Made by a program: the position numbers and the translations under genes. The notes below the pieces were generated by a model that searched no databases, was not told the DNA's origin, and saw only the letters and a program-made list of their open reading frames with translations. Of a stretch of DNA of 64,000 nt, positions 15,111-23,998 are shown piece by piece. Source of the stretch: Dialister micraerophilus DSM 19965 (GTDB taxonomy: Bacteria > Bacillota > Negativicutes > Veillonellales > Dialisteraceae); NCBI RefSeq assembly GCF_000194985.1, contig NZ_GL878519.1, forward strand, positions 818,800 to 882,799. The letters run 5' to 3'. The first letter of the stretch is position 1, and the number at the start of each line of letters is the position of its first letter.

Positions 15111-16505
15111 TTAAAGAAGTATATATTTTGCTATAAATATTATCGCCAATATGTACATCAATATACTTATTTTATTTGTCTTTCCGCAGAAAAGATTGAT
15201 AAGTACGTAGGAAATTACGCCGAATGAAATTCCTTCGGATATGCTGTAGAAGAACGGCATTGAAAGTATTGCCAAGTAGCATGGAACCGCTTCGGTTATA
15301 TCACTCAAATCAAGTTTTGCAACTGAAGTGAACATGAGGAATCCTACTACTACAAGTGCCGGAGCCGTTGCAAATCCCGGTATTGCCATGAATATCGGAG
15401 ATAAGAAAAGCGAAATTATGAACAGTACAGCTACCGTTACCGCGGTAAGTCCCGTACGTCCGCCTTCAGATACACCTGCAGCACTTTCTACGAAAGTCGT
15501 TGTAGTACTTGTACCCAATATTGCACCGATAGATGTCGCTACGGCGTCCGCCAGCAATGCTCCTTTGATATTCGGAAGTTTTCCGTTTTCATCAAGCATG
15601 TTTGCTTTTGTGGAAACACCTACCAATGTACCCAATGTGTCGAATATGTCAACAAAGAGGAATGAAAACAGTACTACAATGAAGTTGAATGTAAGTATCT
15701 GTGAAAAATCAAGTTTGAAAAATATCGGAGAAATACTTGCCGGCCAAAGCGATGCAATTCCGTTAGGTAAATGCGGGAATGTCGAGAATGCTCCCAATTC
15801 CGGATTGGGTACATAAAGTCCCGTTGCCTCACAAATCATGCCTAAAACCCAAGTAGCAATAACGCCCCAAAGAATATTTCCTTTTACATTTTTTGCAAGC
15901 AGAATTGAAGTGAAAAGTATACCGAATATAGCAATTACAACCGGTGTACCCGTAGATGCAAATGTTCCTGCAGTCAATGCACCTTTGAATGAAAACAAAG
16001 ATATTTTCGTTGCAGGATTTGCAACTATGATATTTGCAGTTCCCATTCCGATGAATGCAATGAAAAGTCCTATACCTGCCGAAACAGCTTGTTTCAAGTT
16101 GAACGGTATGGCATTGAATATCGCTTCACGAATATTTGTAAGAGAAAGCACTATGAAGATAAGACCTTCTATGAATACTGCAGCAAGAGCCATTTCCCAA
16201 GAGTAGCCCATCTGTTTGCAAACCGTAAACGCAAAAAAAGCATTGAGTCCCATACCGGGTGCCAATGCAAACGGGTAGTTTGCGAAACCTGCCATCAATA
16301 TCGTGCCTATAAATCCTGCCAACGCAGTTGCAGTCAAAACTGCACCTTTATCCATGCCTGCGGCACTTAAAATAGACGGATTGACAATTAAAATATATGC
16401 CATTGTCATAAATGTTGTAATACCAGCGATGATTTCAGTCTTTATGTCGGTACCATGCTCCGTCAAATGAAACAGTCGATCCAAAAAACCGGCCCTTTTT
16501 TCCAT
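15111..16505 (-). CDS. pbuG: NCS2-family adenine/guanine/hypoxanthine permease
   Basis: A 464-residue transporter of the AzgA-like NCS2 branch, importing purine bases by proton symport. The N-terminal segment TEIIAGITTFMTMAYILIVNP, the short-helix motif PGMGLNAFF, and GTSTTTTFVESAAGVSEGGRTG are diagnostic; 12-14 membrane segments. ATG 16505 follows AAAGGAG by five bases; the frame runs further upstream into the promoter. It probably supplies xanthine or guanine to xpt. Whether it prefers adenine or guanine/hypoxanthine cannot be read, so the symbol is by similarity. No purine riboswitch fits in the short leader. Confidence 0.88.
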   Translation of the reverse strand: MEKRAGFLDRLFHLTEHGTDIKTEIIAGITTFMTMAYILIVNPSILSAAGMDKGAVLTATALAGFIGTILMAGFANYPFALAPGMGLNAFFAFTVCKQMGYSWEMALAAVFIEGLIFIVLSLTNIREAIFNAIPFNLKQAVSAGIGLFIAFIGMGTANIIVANPATKISLFSFKGALTAGTFASTGTPVVIAIFGILFTSILLAKNVKGNILWGVIATWVLGMICEATGLYVPNPELGAFSTFPHLPNGIASLWPASISPIFFKLDFSQILTFNFIVVLFSFLFVDIFDTLGTLVGVSTKANMLDENGKLPNIKGALLADAVATSIGAILGTSTTTTFVESAAGVSEGGRTGLTAVTVAVLFIISLFLSPIFMAIPGFATAPALVVVGFLMFTSVAKLDLSDITEAVPCYLAILSMPFFYSISEGISFGVISYVLINLFCGKTNKISILMYILAIIFIAKYILL

Positions 16506-16547
16506 AAGAAGCTCCTTTCGCAACCAAATATAAAATTGTACGTGAAC

Positions 16548-16576
16548 ATTATAAACTCTTATCAAATTTCGTGCAA
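16548..16576 (-). promoter_or_regulatory. Promoter of the purine permease gene
   Basis: TTGCAC and TATAAT on the minus strand with a 17-base spacer, 43 bases upstream of the ATG. Confidence 0.75.
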
Positions 16577-16652
16577 TATTTTTTGGAAATTTTGTAATAA
16601 AAAATGCGTAGTGATAGAATATTTCTATAAATAAATGTGAAAGGGCGGAAAA

Positions 16653-17570
16653 ATGGGAATTTGTAATGTTTGTCCCAGAGCGTGCAAAGTTTTTCGTAAA
16701 AATTCAATAAATGATAAAGGTCAAGTAGGATATTGCCGTTTGGGATACCTGCCGGTAGTTTCACGTGCGGCGCTTCATCATTGGGAAGAGCCTTGTATAA
16801 GCGGTACGAAAGGTGCAGGAACGGTATTTTTTGCCGGTTGCAATTTATCTTGCGTATATTGTCAGAATTATGAAATATCCGAATTGCGAAAGGGTAAGGA
16901 AATATCCGTTGAGCGTTTGAAAGAGATTTACCATGAACTTATCGCACGAGGTGCTCATAATATAGATCTTGTCACGCCTACACATTTTACACATGCAATA
17001 TATCAAAGTCTGAATGAAGAATTGCCGGTTCCGGTTGTATACAATTGCGGCGGTTATGAAAGTCGAAGTGCGGTTGCGTTTTTGAGAAAGAAAATTCAAA
17101 TATGGCTTCCGGATTTGAAGTACTCGGATGAAGAAGCTGCAAGAAAGTACAGTCGTGCGCCGGATTATTTCAATAAAGCGACTGCCGCCATAGAGCAAAT
17201 GTATCGGCAGACCGGCCCTTATGAAATGGGAAGTGACGGACTTTTGAAAAAAGGTGTACTCGTACGTCATCTCATGCTTCCTTCTCAATGGGAAAATACA
17301 AAAGGCGTATTGGAATATATAGCCGAAACATTCGACAAAGGACAAATACTTTTCAGTCTGATGCGACAATACACACCGTACGGCAGAGCAAGCGAATTTC
17401 CTGAAATAAACAGAAAAATTACGGACGAAGAGTACGAACAAGCTCAAGAATACATGGAAGAACTCGGTATAGAAGACGGGTACGTGCAGCAAAAAGAATC
17501 ATCAAGCAAACAATTCATACCTCTTTTCGACTGTTCGGGAGTATTGCAAGATGACGGCGGAGACATTTGA
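16653..17570 (+). CDS. Radical SAM protein, PFL-activase-like (COG1313)
   Basis: A 305-residue radical SAM enzyme. The [4Fe-4S]/SAM motif is CNLSCVYC near residue 69, and an N-terminal cysteine set CNVCPRAC plus YCRLG suggests a second iron-sulfur site, as in the family annotated 'putative pyruvate formate-lyase activating enzyme'. The target is unknown: no glycyl radical enzyme lies nearby. GGGCGG stands six bases before the ATG. It is monocistronic and converges with the thioesterase gene 12 bases away. The glycyl-radical activase role is only an inference from the family name. Confidence 0.85.
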   Translation: MGICNVCPRACKVFRKNSINDKGQVGYCRLGYLPVVSRAALHHWEEPCISGTKGAGTVFFAGCNLSCVYCQNYEISELRKGKEISVERLKEIYHELIARGAHNIDLVTPTHFTHAIYQSLNEELPVPVVYNCGGYESRSAVAFLRKKIQIWLPDLKYSDEEAARKYSRAPDYFNKATAAIEQMYRQTGPYEMGSDGLLKKGVLVRHLMLPSQWENTKGVLEYIAETFDKGQILFSLMRQYTPYGRASEFPEINRKITDEEYEQAQEYMEELGIEDGYVQQKESSSKQFIPLFDCSGVLQDDGGDI

Positions 17571-17582
17571 ATAAAAGCGTGA

Positions 17583-17966
17583 TTATTTATTACTCAATTT
17601 GCTCATAAATTTTTCTTCATTTACAATCATTCTTAAGTGCTTCGCATGTCCTATTGTTTTTGTTTTTTCTTTTGCAATTGCTTCAAATTCCAATTTTTTT
17701 CCGTCGACATGAATAAGTTTTGCGACAACACTTATCTCGGAATTTACGGCACTTGGTGCTATGTGATCAAGTTCGATGTGAAAACCGACCGTTGTAAAAC
17801 CTTTCGGTAAATGATTTTCCGATGCTTTTACGCAAGTTTCTTCAATATATGCGCAAAGTACGGGAGTTGCAAGTACCGGAAGAGAACCGCTTTTTATAAA
17901 TTTTGCGGTTTCCGTCGATTTGATTTTAAAAGTTGAAGTTGCATTCAATCCTGTTTTTAAATTCAT
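17583..17966 (-). CDS. FlK-like hotdog thioesterase
   Basis: A 127-residue hotdog-fold protein of the fluoroacetyl-CoA thioesterase-like family; LPVLATPVLCAYIEETC near residue 28 and VGFHIELDHIAPSAV near 60 are its conserved parts (Thr/Glu and His of the catalytic set). Most homologues are general acyl-CoA thioesterases, not fluoroacetate resistance proteins. The ATG at 17966 lies five bases after AAGGAGG; an earlier in-frame ATG overlaps that ribosome binding site. Divergent from mltG. Confidence 0.82.
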   Translation of the reverse strand: MNLKTGLNATSTFKIKSTETAKFIKSGSLPVLATPVLCAYIEETCVKASENHLPKGFTTVGFHIELDHIAPSAVNSEISVVAKLIHVDGKKLEFEAIAKEKTKTIGHAKHLRMIVNEEKFMSKLSNK

Positions 17967-18068
17967 TTTTTCCTCCTTCATAATATTTTAGCTTATTTTT
18001 TTAAACAAAACACTGATTGTGGTATAATTGAGAATATTAAATGTATTTCGGTTTAAGTGAGGATTATT

Positions 18069-19109
18069 TTGGATAAATTTTTATTTCTAAAAAAATCTTG
18101 CGATATGCAAACAAAAAGAAAATATATTGTCATGGCGGCAGTTTTTTTCATATGTCTTGTTGCATTCGCTTTTTTTTATTTTTACGCTTTCGATAAAAGA
18201 AGCGGAAATAAAGAAGTAATGTTGGAAATACCGGCACATGCCACCGGAAGACAGATTTCAAAAATACTCGAAGATAACGGTATAGTAAGAAGTGCATTTT
18301 TGTTTCGTGTGGCGGTTTTCATCACGCATGAGGACGGTACTTTGCAGAGCGGTTTTTATAAATTGCATCAAGGTTTGACTATACGTGAAACGATTTCCGA
18401 GTTGCACAAGGGCAGACATGCGTTTATTACGATTACAATTCCTGAAGGGTCGAATGTTTACCAAATTGCGGAAATTCTGAAAAAATCCGGATTTACGAAT
18501 ACGGACGACTTCATAGATGTAGCATCCGACTACGGGCCTTTGAGTTATATGTACGGACCTGAAAGTGCGAAGATAAAAGCGGAAGGATTTTTAAAAGCGG
18601 ATACGTATGATATACCCAAAGAGTACACTTCCAAGCAGATTTGCGATTTGATGTATAAAAGTACGGACAAAATGCTTGATGAAAATATACGTAAACGTGC
18701 AAAGGCAAAGAATATGTCTTTGCACAAACTTATGACTCTTGCATCTATGGTGGAAAAAGAAGCGCTTTTCAAAGAAGATCAAAAAATGATTGCTTCCGTA
18801 ATTTTGGCAAGGCTCGAAAAAAATATGCCGTTGCAAATAGATGCGACAGTTCAGTATGTTCTCGATTGGAATAAAAAAGAATTGTCGGTTGAAGATACGA
18901 AAGTTGCATCACCCTACAATACATATATGAGAGTAGGACTTCCTCCCGGACCTATTGCAAGTCCCGGTATAGATGCGATAAATGCCGTACTTGATGCAAA
19001 AGCGGGAGAATACCTTTACTATGTCGCCACAAAGGACGGACATCATGTATTCTCGAAAACGTATGAGGAACATCAGGCACAAATAGAAAAAATTTATACG
19101 GAGGGGTAA
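18069..19109 (+). CDS. mltG: Endolytic murein transglycosylase MltG
   Basis: A 346-residue membrane-anchored lytic transglycosylase cutting nascent peptidoglycan strands. One N-terminal membrane span (residues about 19-40, KYIVMAAVFFICLVAFAFFY), a LysM-like domain, then the YceG domain with the catalytic Glu in LASMVEKEALF (near 229) and the C-terminal GLPPGPIASPGIDAI. Start set at TTG 18069, six bases after GAGG; an upstream GTG overlaps that site. First gene of an operon with trmR and trhP; its stop overlaps the next ATG by one base. Confidence 0.92.
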   Translation: MDKFLFLKKSCDMQTKRKYIVMAAVFFICLVAFAFFYFYAFDKRSGNKEVMLEIPAHATGRQISKILEDNGIVRSAFLFRVAVFITHEDGTLQSGFYKLHQGLTIRETISELHKGRHAFITITIPEGSNVYQIAEILKKSGFTNTDDFIDVASDYGPLSYMYGPESAKIKAEGFLKADTYDIPKEYTSKQICDLMYKSTDKMLDENIRKRAKAKNMSLHKLMTLASMVEKEALFKEDQKMIASVILARLEKNMPLQIDATVQYVLDWNKKELSVEDTKVASPYNTYMRVGLPPGPIASPGIDAINAVLDAKAGEYLYYVATKDGHHVFSKTYEEHQAQIEKIYTEG

Positions 19110-19702
19110 TGGATAAATTTGTTTCAAAAGTAATGAAAGAGCTTGAATTTGAGGCTGAAACTTACAATATACCGATAATTCGTGAATCCGAACGTCAATT
19201 ACTTTTTAAAACAGTTTATGAAAACAAACCGAAAAGAATTTTGGAAATAGGTACGGCAATCGGATTTTCCGCATTGCTTATGGCTACGGCAAACGATGAT
19301 GTAATTATAGATACCGTAGAAAAAGATACAAAAAGATTTGAACGTGCAAAAAAAGCAATCGAAGATGCAAATATGACGGAACGTATAAATTGTATTTCAG
19401 GTGATGCCGGTAAGGTAATATCCGAACTTTCAGGGAATTACGATTTTGTTTACCTGGACGGACCGAAGGGACAATATCTGAATCATTTGAAGAAAATTGA
19501 AAAAATACTTTCCGAAAAAGCTGTAATCGTTGCCGACAATGTACTTTTCAAAGGACTTGTAAAGAGCGGGGAATATCCTCCGCATCGGTATCGCACTATA
19601 GTTATGAGACTGAGAGAATACTTGGAATATGTAAATCGTGAGTATTCTACTGAAATTTATGAAGAAGGAGACGGAATGGCTATATCATTTCGAAACAAAT
19701 AA
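19109..19702 (+). CDS. trmR: tRNA 5-hydroxyuridine methyltransferase TrmR
   Basis: A 197-residue SAM-dependent O-methyltransferase of the class I fold. Motif I is ILEIGTAIGFSALLMA (near residue 46), motif II DTVEKD, motif IV FVYLDGPKGQY. In Bacillus the same gene order mltG(yrrL)-trmR(yrrM)-trhP occurs, and TrmR turns 5-hydroxyuridine at tRNA position 34 into 5-methoxyuridine. GGAGGGG precedes the ATG, which overlaps the mltG stop. The adjacent U32 protein makes the 5-hydroxyuridine substrate. The specific function rests on synteny plus family. Confidence 0.86.
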   Translation: MDKFVSKVMKELEFEAETYNIPIIRESERQLLFKTVYENKPKRILEIGTAIGFSALLMATANDDVIIDTVEKDTKRFERAKKAIEDANMTERINCISGDAGKVISELSGNYDFVYLDGPKGQYLNHLKKIEKILSEKAVIVADNVLFKGLVKSGEYPPHRYRTIVMRLREYLEYVNREYSTEIYEEGDGMAISFRNK

Positions 19703-20934
19703 TGGAAAAAATGGAGTTGTTGGCACCTGCCGGTAATATGGAAAAAATGAAAATGGCATTTCGCTTCGGTGCGGATGCCGTATTTTTGGCGGGAAAACAG
19801 TTCGGTTTGCGTGCATATGGCGGAAACTTTTCAAAAGAACAATTGAAGGAAGCCGTAGATTACGCACACGAGCGAGGTAAAAAAGTATATATAACGGTAA
19901 ATATAATTCCACGTGAAGATGAATTGGAAGGGCTTGACGACTATCTCAAGTATCTTTATGAAATAAAAGTCGATGCGGTAATCGTTTCGGATTTGGGAAT
20001 ATTTTCAGTATGTCGTGAAGTGACACCGAATTTGCCGGTACATATCAGTACTCAAGCAAGCACCGCAAATTGGCGAGCGGCAAAAATGTGGAAAGATATG
20101 GGTGCCGAACGTATAGTGCTTGCACGTGAAGTGTCCGTTTCGGAAATGGCGGATATACGTAAAAAAGTAGATGTCGAACTTGAAGTATTCGGCCACGGCG
20201 CAATGTGCATATCATGGTCGGGACGTTGTCTTTTGTCGAATTTTTTCACACACGGTAAAAGACAATCCAACCGAGGAGAATGTATACAGGCATGCAGATT
20301 CAAGTATTCAGTAATGGAAGAATCACGTCCGGGACAATATTTTCCGATAGAAGAAGACGAACACGGTACATATATTTTCAACAGTAAAGACTTATGTCTT
20401 ATCGAGCATATACCGGAACTTGCAGAAGCCGGAGTATCAAGCTTGAAAATCGAAGGACGAATGAAAAGCGTGTACTATGTAGCGGCGGTCATAGCTACAT
20501 ATCGAAAAGCGATCGATGCATACTATCGTGAAAAAGAAAATTACAAATTCAGACCGGAATGGAAAGAAGAACTCGAAAAAATTTCACACCGTCCGTACAC
20601 GACAGGTTTTGCATTTGCCCAAGCGGACGAAAAAGCTCAGGAATACGAAAAATCACAACCGGTACAACCGTATGATTTTATCGGCATGATTAAAACATAT
20701 GATGAAAATACGAAAACCGCACAAGTACAACAGAGAAATCATTTCAAAGTCGGAGAAATCGTAGAATGCTTAAGTCCGAGCGGAGAAGTATTTCCTTTAG
20801 AAATAGGAAAACTCACAAACAAGGACGGAGAACAAGTGGAAAAAGCACCTCATCCTTTGGAAGAACTTACAATGGAAGCTTATCGTAAACTTGAACCGTA
20901 TACGATTATGAGGAGAAAAGCAAATGGAAGATAA
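19702..20934 (+). CDS. trhP: U32-family tRNA hydroxylation protein TrhP
   Basis: A 410-residue 'peptidase U32' protein; MELLAPAGNMEKMKMAFRFG at the N-terminus and the conserved FGHGAMCISWSGRCLLS and ACRFKYSV cysteine-containing segments are typical. Members of this group (YegQ/YrrO) carry out prephenate-dependent hydroxylation of U34 in tRNA rather than proteolysis. The gene begins one base inside trmR's stop, so product and next enzyme are made together. Bacillus has two such genes (TrhP1, TrhP2); here only the longer type is present. Cysteines in the 170-200 region probably bind an iron-sulfur cluster. Confidence 0.86.
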   Translation: MEKMELLAPAGNMEKMKMAFRFGADAVFLAGKQFGLRAYGGNFSKEQLKEAVDYAHERGKKVYITVNIIPREDELEGLDDYLKYLYEIKVDAVIVSDLGIFSVCREVTPNLPVHISTQASTANWRAAKMWKDMGAERIVLAREVSVSEMADIRKKVDVELEVFGHGAMCISWSGRCLLSNFFTHGKRQSNRGECIQACRFKYSVMEESRPGQYFPIEEDEHGTYIFNSKDLCLIEHIPELAEAGVSSLKIEGRMKSVYYVAAVIATYRKAIDAYYREKENYKFRPEWKEELEKISHRPYTTGFAFAQADEKAQEYEKSQPVQPYDFIGMIKTYDENTKTAQVQQRNHFKVGEIVECLSPSGEVFPLEIGKLTNKDGEQVEKAPHPLEELTMEAYRKLEPYTIMRRKANGR

Positions 20935-21148
20935 TTATTTATACATAGAAGTACGCCCGTCGGACGTGAACTATGTAAATAGAATAATGGAAGGATACGA
21001 ATACTTGGGTGTTTTGACAACGATAAACACTCAACGCTCGACATGTGTAGTACATACGACAAAAGACACAAGAGATATTGCAATAGACGTACTTACACAC
21101 TTGGATGTGCCGGTGAAAATATTGAAAAACAGAGAAGATGCAAAATAA
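20924..21148 (+). CDS. DUF4911 protein
   Basis: A 74-residue alpha/beta protein (YLYIEVRPSDVNYVNRIMEGYEY at the start). Proteins of this DUF are often encoded directly after U32 proteins in anaerobic Firmicutes; that placement is seen here, with an 11-base overlap. AGGAGA precedes the ATG. Function unknown; the coupling suggests an accessory role in tRNA hydroxylation, or merely translational linkage. Confidence 0.75.
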   Translation: MEDNYLYIEVRPSDVNYVNRIMEGYEYLGVLTTINTQRSTCVVHTTKDTRDIAIDVLTHLDVPVKILKNREDAK

Positions 21149-21176
21149 GGAGAAATCGAAAGATTCTCCTTTGTTT
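21147..21176 (+). terminator. Weak terminator or attenuator before pncB
   Basis: AAGGAGAAATC-GAAA-GATTCTCCTT hairpin (one bulged A) followed by TTGTTT. The T tract is short, so some read-through into pncB is likely. Confidence 0.5.
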
Positions 21177-21193
21177 CACAAGAAGGAGTTTTT

Positions 21194-22651
21194 ATGAACT
21201 GTAAAGGACTTGTAACCGACTTGTACCAATTGACAATGGCAAATGCACTTTTCAAACGAAACGAACACGAAAAGAAAGTTGTATTCGACAGATTTTACAG
21301 AAAAAATCCGTTTGACGGAGCATACACGGTAGTTGCCGGTATTTCACATTTAATCAAATTTATAAAAGAATTCAGATATTCGAAAGAAGATATAGAATAC
21401 TTGCGAAGTCTGAATAAATTTTATCCGGAATTTTTGGACTATCTTGAAAACTTCGAATTCAAAGGAAGCATTTATGCAATGAAAGAAGGTACAATTGCAT
21501 TTCCGAAAGAAACTTTACTTAGATTTCACGGAACGATAACCGAGGCGATGCTCTTGGAAACCGGACTTTCAATGATAATGAACCACGAAAGTCTGATTGC
21601 AACAAAAGCAAGACGCATGCGCATCGCCGCAAAAAACGACATGCTCATGGAATTCGGACTTAGACGTGCGCAAGGACACTCTGCATCTCTGTGGGGGACA
21701 CGTGCCGCAGTCATCGGAGGATTTAACGGTACATCACATGTCGAAGCCGGAAAACTTTTCGGACTTCCGGTCATGGGTACTATGGCACACAGTTGGGTAA
21801 TGAGTTTTGATACCGAACTTGAAGCGTTCCGTGAATATGCAAGACAATACGATGAAAATATTATATTGCTTGTAGACACCTACAACGTACTTTCCGGAGG
21901 AATACCTAATGCGGTAAAAGTATTCAAAGAACTTCGAGCTGAAAACAGACTTCCAAAAAAATACGGAATACGTATAGACAGCGGAGATTTGGCATATCTG
22001 TCGAAAAAAGCAAGAGAAATATTCGACAAAGAAGGATTTGAAGATGCAATCATTTCCGCATCCAACGACCTTGACGAATACAGCATAGAACTCTTAAAAG
22101 CACAAGGTTGCACGGTCACATCTTGGGGCGTAGGTACGAAAGTAATAACCGCAGACGGGACAAGTGCATTGGGCGGAGTCTTCAAAATGTGCGAAAAAGA
22201 AACCGGAAACGGATTTGAATCGGTAATGAAAATTTCAAATGACGTTGCGAAAATGACAAACCCCGGAGTAAAAAGTGTAAGACGTTTTTACAAAAAGAAA
22301 AACGGTAAAATCATAACCGACCTCATGTGCCTTGAAAGTGAACCGATGCCGAAAGGTGAAGAATTTACATTCACCACCGAATCTGCAAACTGGCGTACGA
22401 AAACACTCAAAAAAGACAGCTACATCGTGGAAGATATGCTTAAACCGATTATTATAAACGGAAAAATATGCAAACAACCTTCATTTGAAGAAACAATTGA
22501 ATATTCAAAATCACAAATGAAATCGTTATGGCCGGAATACACAAGATTTCTGATGCCGCACCAAATGGAAATAAATACATCCGTTTTGTTGCAGAAAAAG
22601 AAAAAAGAAATAATCAAGCTTGAATTATCCAAAAACAGTGCTGTCGAATAA
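21194..22651 (+). CDS. pncB: Nicotinate phosphoribosyltransferase
   Basis: A 485-residue NAPRTase joining nicotinate and PRPP (with ATP) to nicotinate mononucleotide. Seen: DLYQLTMANALF at the N-terminus, FDRFYRKNPFDGAYTVVAG, GFNGTSHVEAGKLFGLPVMGTMAHSWVMSF (in parts) carrying the phosphoribosyl site, and RIDSGDLAYLSKKARE. AAGGAG lies seven bases before the ATG. It feeds the NAD salvage route whose last step, NadE, is encoded at 42021. It follows the tRNA-modification genes after a weak terminator. Confidence 0.94.
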   Translation: MNCKGLVTDLYQLTMANALFKRNEHEKKVVFDRFYRKNPFDGAYTVVAGISHLIKFIKEFRYSKEDIEYLRSLNKFYPEFLDYLENFEFKGSIYAMKEGTIAFPKETLLRFHGTITEAMLLETGLSMIMNHESLIATKARRMRIAAKNDMLMEFGLRRAQGHSASLWGTRAAVIGGFNGTSHVEAGKLFGLPVMGTMAHSWVMSFDTELEAFREYARQYDENIILLVDTYNVLSGGIPNAVKVFKELRAENRLPKKYGIRIDSGDLAYLSKKAREIFDKEGFEDAIISASNDLDEYSIELLKAQGCTVTSWGVGTKVITADGTSALGGVFKMCEKETGNGFESVMKISNDVAKMTNPGVKSVRRFYKKKNGKIITDLMCLESEPMPKGEEFTFTTESANWRTKTLKKDSYIVEDMLKPIIINGKICKQPSFEETIEYSKSQMKSLWPEYTRFLMPHQMEINTSVLLQKKKKEIIKLELSKNSAVE

Positions 22652-22695
22652 AATTCAAATAATAAAAAAATTCAATAAAGCAAAAATCAATTAAG

Positions 22696-22704
22696 TGCTA
22701 TAAT
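22696..22704 (+). promoter_or_regulatory. Extended -10 promoter of first usp gene
   Basis: TGCTATAAT, a perfect extended -10, 62 bases upstream of the start; no good -35 is seen. Confidence 0.65.
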
Positions 22705-22766
22705 GTATATGAAGAATAATGAAAAATTCTTGATAAAGGCAAAAATAAAGGAAGAAGGCGACAAGT

Positions 22767-23216
22767 ATGTTAAAGTATAAAAATATATTGGTTCCTTATG
22801 ACGGTTCCGACCATGCGAGAGAAGCATTGAAACAAGCAGTAGACATGGCTCAAAATTCCGAAGATTGTACACTTCACGTAGCATCTGTATGCAACATGGT
22901 GGCAGCGGTACGTAAATCGGACCAAGCATCAATCTCCGAAGGTAAACTTACTGCGGAACTTGCTGAAGACTCCGAAATGGAAGCAAGAGGAGCATTGAAA
23001 GAAGCTGAAAAATTAATACCGCAAGACCTTCCGGCAAATATGATTTATGAAATAGGATCACCGACACAAGTACTCTTGGAAATTGCAGAAAAATACAACT
23101 GCGATTTAATAGTTATGGGATCAAGAGGATTGGGACCTATAAAAGGAATATTTATGGGATCGGTATCAAGCTACTTGGTAAGTCATGCAAAAGTACCGGT
23201 ATGCATAGTAAAATAA
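22767..23216 (+). CDS. Universal stress protein (UspA family), copy 1
   Basis: A 149-residue single-domain UspA protein. N-terminal YKNILVPYDGSDHAREAL and C-terminal GSRGLGPIKGIFMGSVSSYL form the G-2X-G-9X-G-S type loop of the ATP-binding USPs. AGAAGGCG precedes the ATG. It has its own extended -10 promoter and terminator. Closest relatives in the window are the two other copies at 23391 and 25752. Confidence 0.92.
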   Translation: MLKYKNILVPYDGSDHAREALKQAVDMAQNSEDCTLHVASVCNMVAAVRKSDQASISEGKLTAELAEDSEMEARGALKEAEKLIPQDLPANMIYEIGSPTQVLLEIAEKYNCDLIVMGSRGLGPIKGIFMGSVSSYLVSHAKVPVCIVK

Positions 23217-23218
23217 TG

Positions 23219-23249
23219 AAAGGGAATCGCAAAAGCGGTTCCTTTTTTG
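23219..23249 (+). terminator. Terminator of usp copy 1
   Basis: AAGGGAATCGC-AAAA-GCGGTTCCTT stem with G-T pair and T tract. Confidence 0.88.
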
Positions 23250-23293
23250 CAAATAAAAAGAAAATAAAAAATGAATATTAAGGTATAAAAAAA

Positions 23294-23302
23294 TGCTATA
23301 AT
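23294..23302 (+). promoter_or_regulatory. Extended -10 promoter of second usp gene
   Basis: TGCTATAAT, identical to the element before copy 1. A second possible -10 (TGATATAAT) lies about 35 bases further on. Confidence 0.55.
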
Positions 23303-23390
23303 TTTATTGCCTTTAATATAAAAAATAATGGTGATATAATTAATTAAACGACAACAAGTCGAAAAAATGATTATGGAAGGCGGAATTCAA

Positions 23391-23810
23391 ATGTTAAATT
23401 ACAAAAATATATTAGTTCCGTATGACGGATCCGATCATGCCCGCAAAGCGTTGGAACACGCAATCGACCTTGCACAATGTTCAAAAGAATGTAAAATGTA
23501 TATCGCAACGATATTTTCAAAAGCAAAAGCTTTGAAACACAGTGAAGAAAAAAGCGTAGAAGAGTTAAGACAAATCGCAAAAGATGAATTGGAAAAAGCA
23601 GCAGCAAAAGTTCCTGAAACGGTAAAAAAAGAAACGATTTTCCTGGAAGGCGAACCAAGACCGGAACTTCTCATGTTGGCTGAAGAACATAATTGCGACC
23701 TTATAGTAATGGGTTCAAGAGGATTGGGACCGATAGAAGGAATACTCATGGGATCGGTATCAAGCTATCTTGTAAGTCACTCCAAAGCGCAAGTTTACAT
23801 TATAAAATAA
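23391..23810 (+). CDS. Universal stress protein (UspA family), copy 2
   Basis: A 139-residue UspA protein with YKNILVPYDGSDHARKALEHA and GSRGLGPIEGILMGSVSSYL (ATP-binding loop). It is shorter than copies 1 and 3 by about ten residues in the variable middle. ATG 23391 follows GGAAGGCGG; an in-frame ATG eight codons upstream lacks a site. Separate promoter and terminator, so it is not an operon with copy 1. Confidence 0.92.
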   Translation: MLNYKNILVPYDGSDHARKALEHAIDLAQCSKECKMYIATIFSKAKALKHSEEKSVEELRQIAKDELEKAAAKVPETVKKETIFLEGEPRPELLMLAEEHNCDLIVMGSRGLGPIEGILMGSVSSYLVSHSKAQVYIIK

Positions 23811-23813
23811 AAT

Positions 23814-23841
23814 TAAGGACTGCAAAAGCGGTCCTTTTTAA
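23814..23841 (+). terminator. Terminator of usp copy 2
   Basis: AAGGACTGC-AAAA-GCGGTCCTT stem and T run. Confidence 0.88.
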
Positions 23842-23998
23842 ATGTCTGAAATAAAAGTAAGCATGTTATTAAATAAAATGTTTATAAATGCTAATATTAG
23901 ATTATAAATATTGTTTTGTTTAGAGGAAACACGGAAACTCTTAAGCAAAAAATATTTTAAAGTTTTTACTGTTTTATATTTTTTGAGGAGGAATTCTT

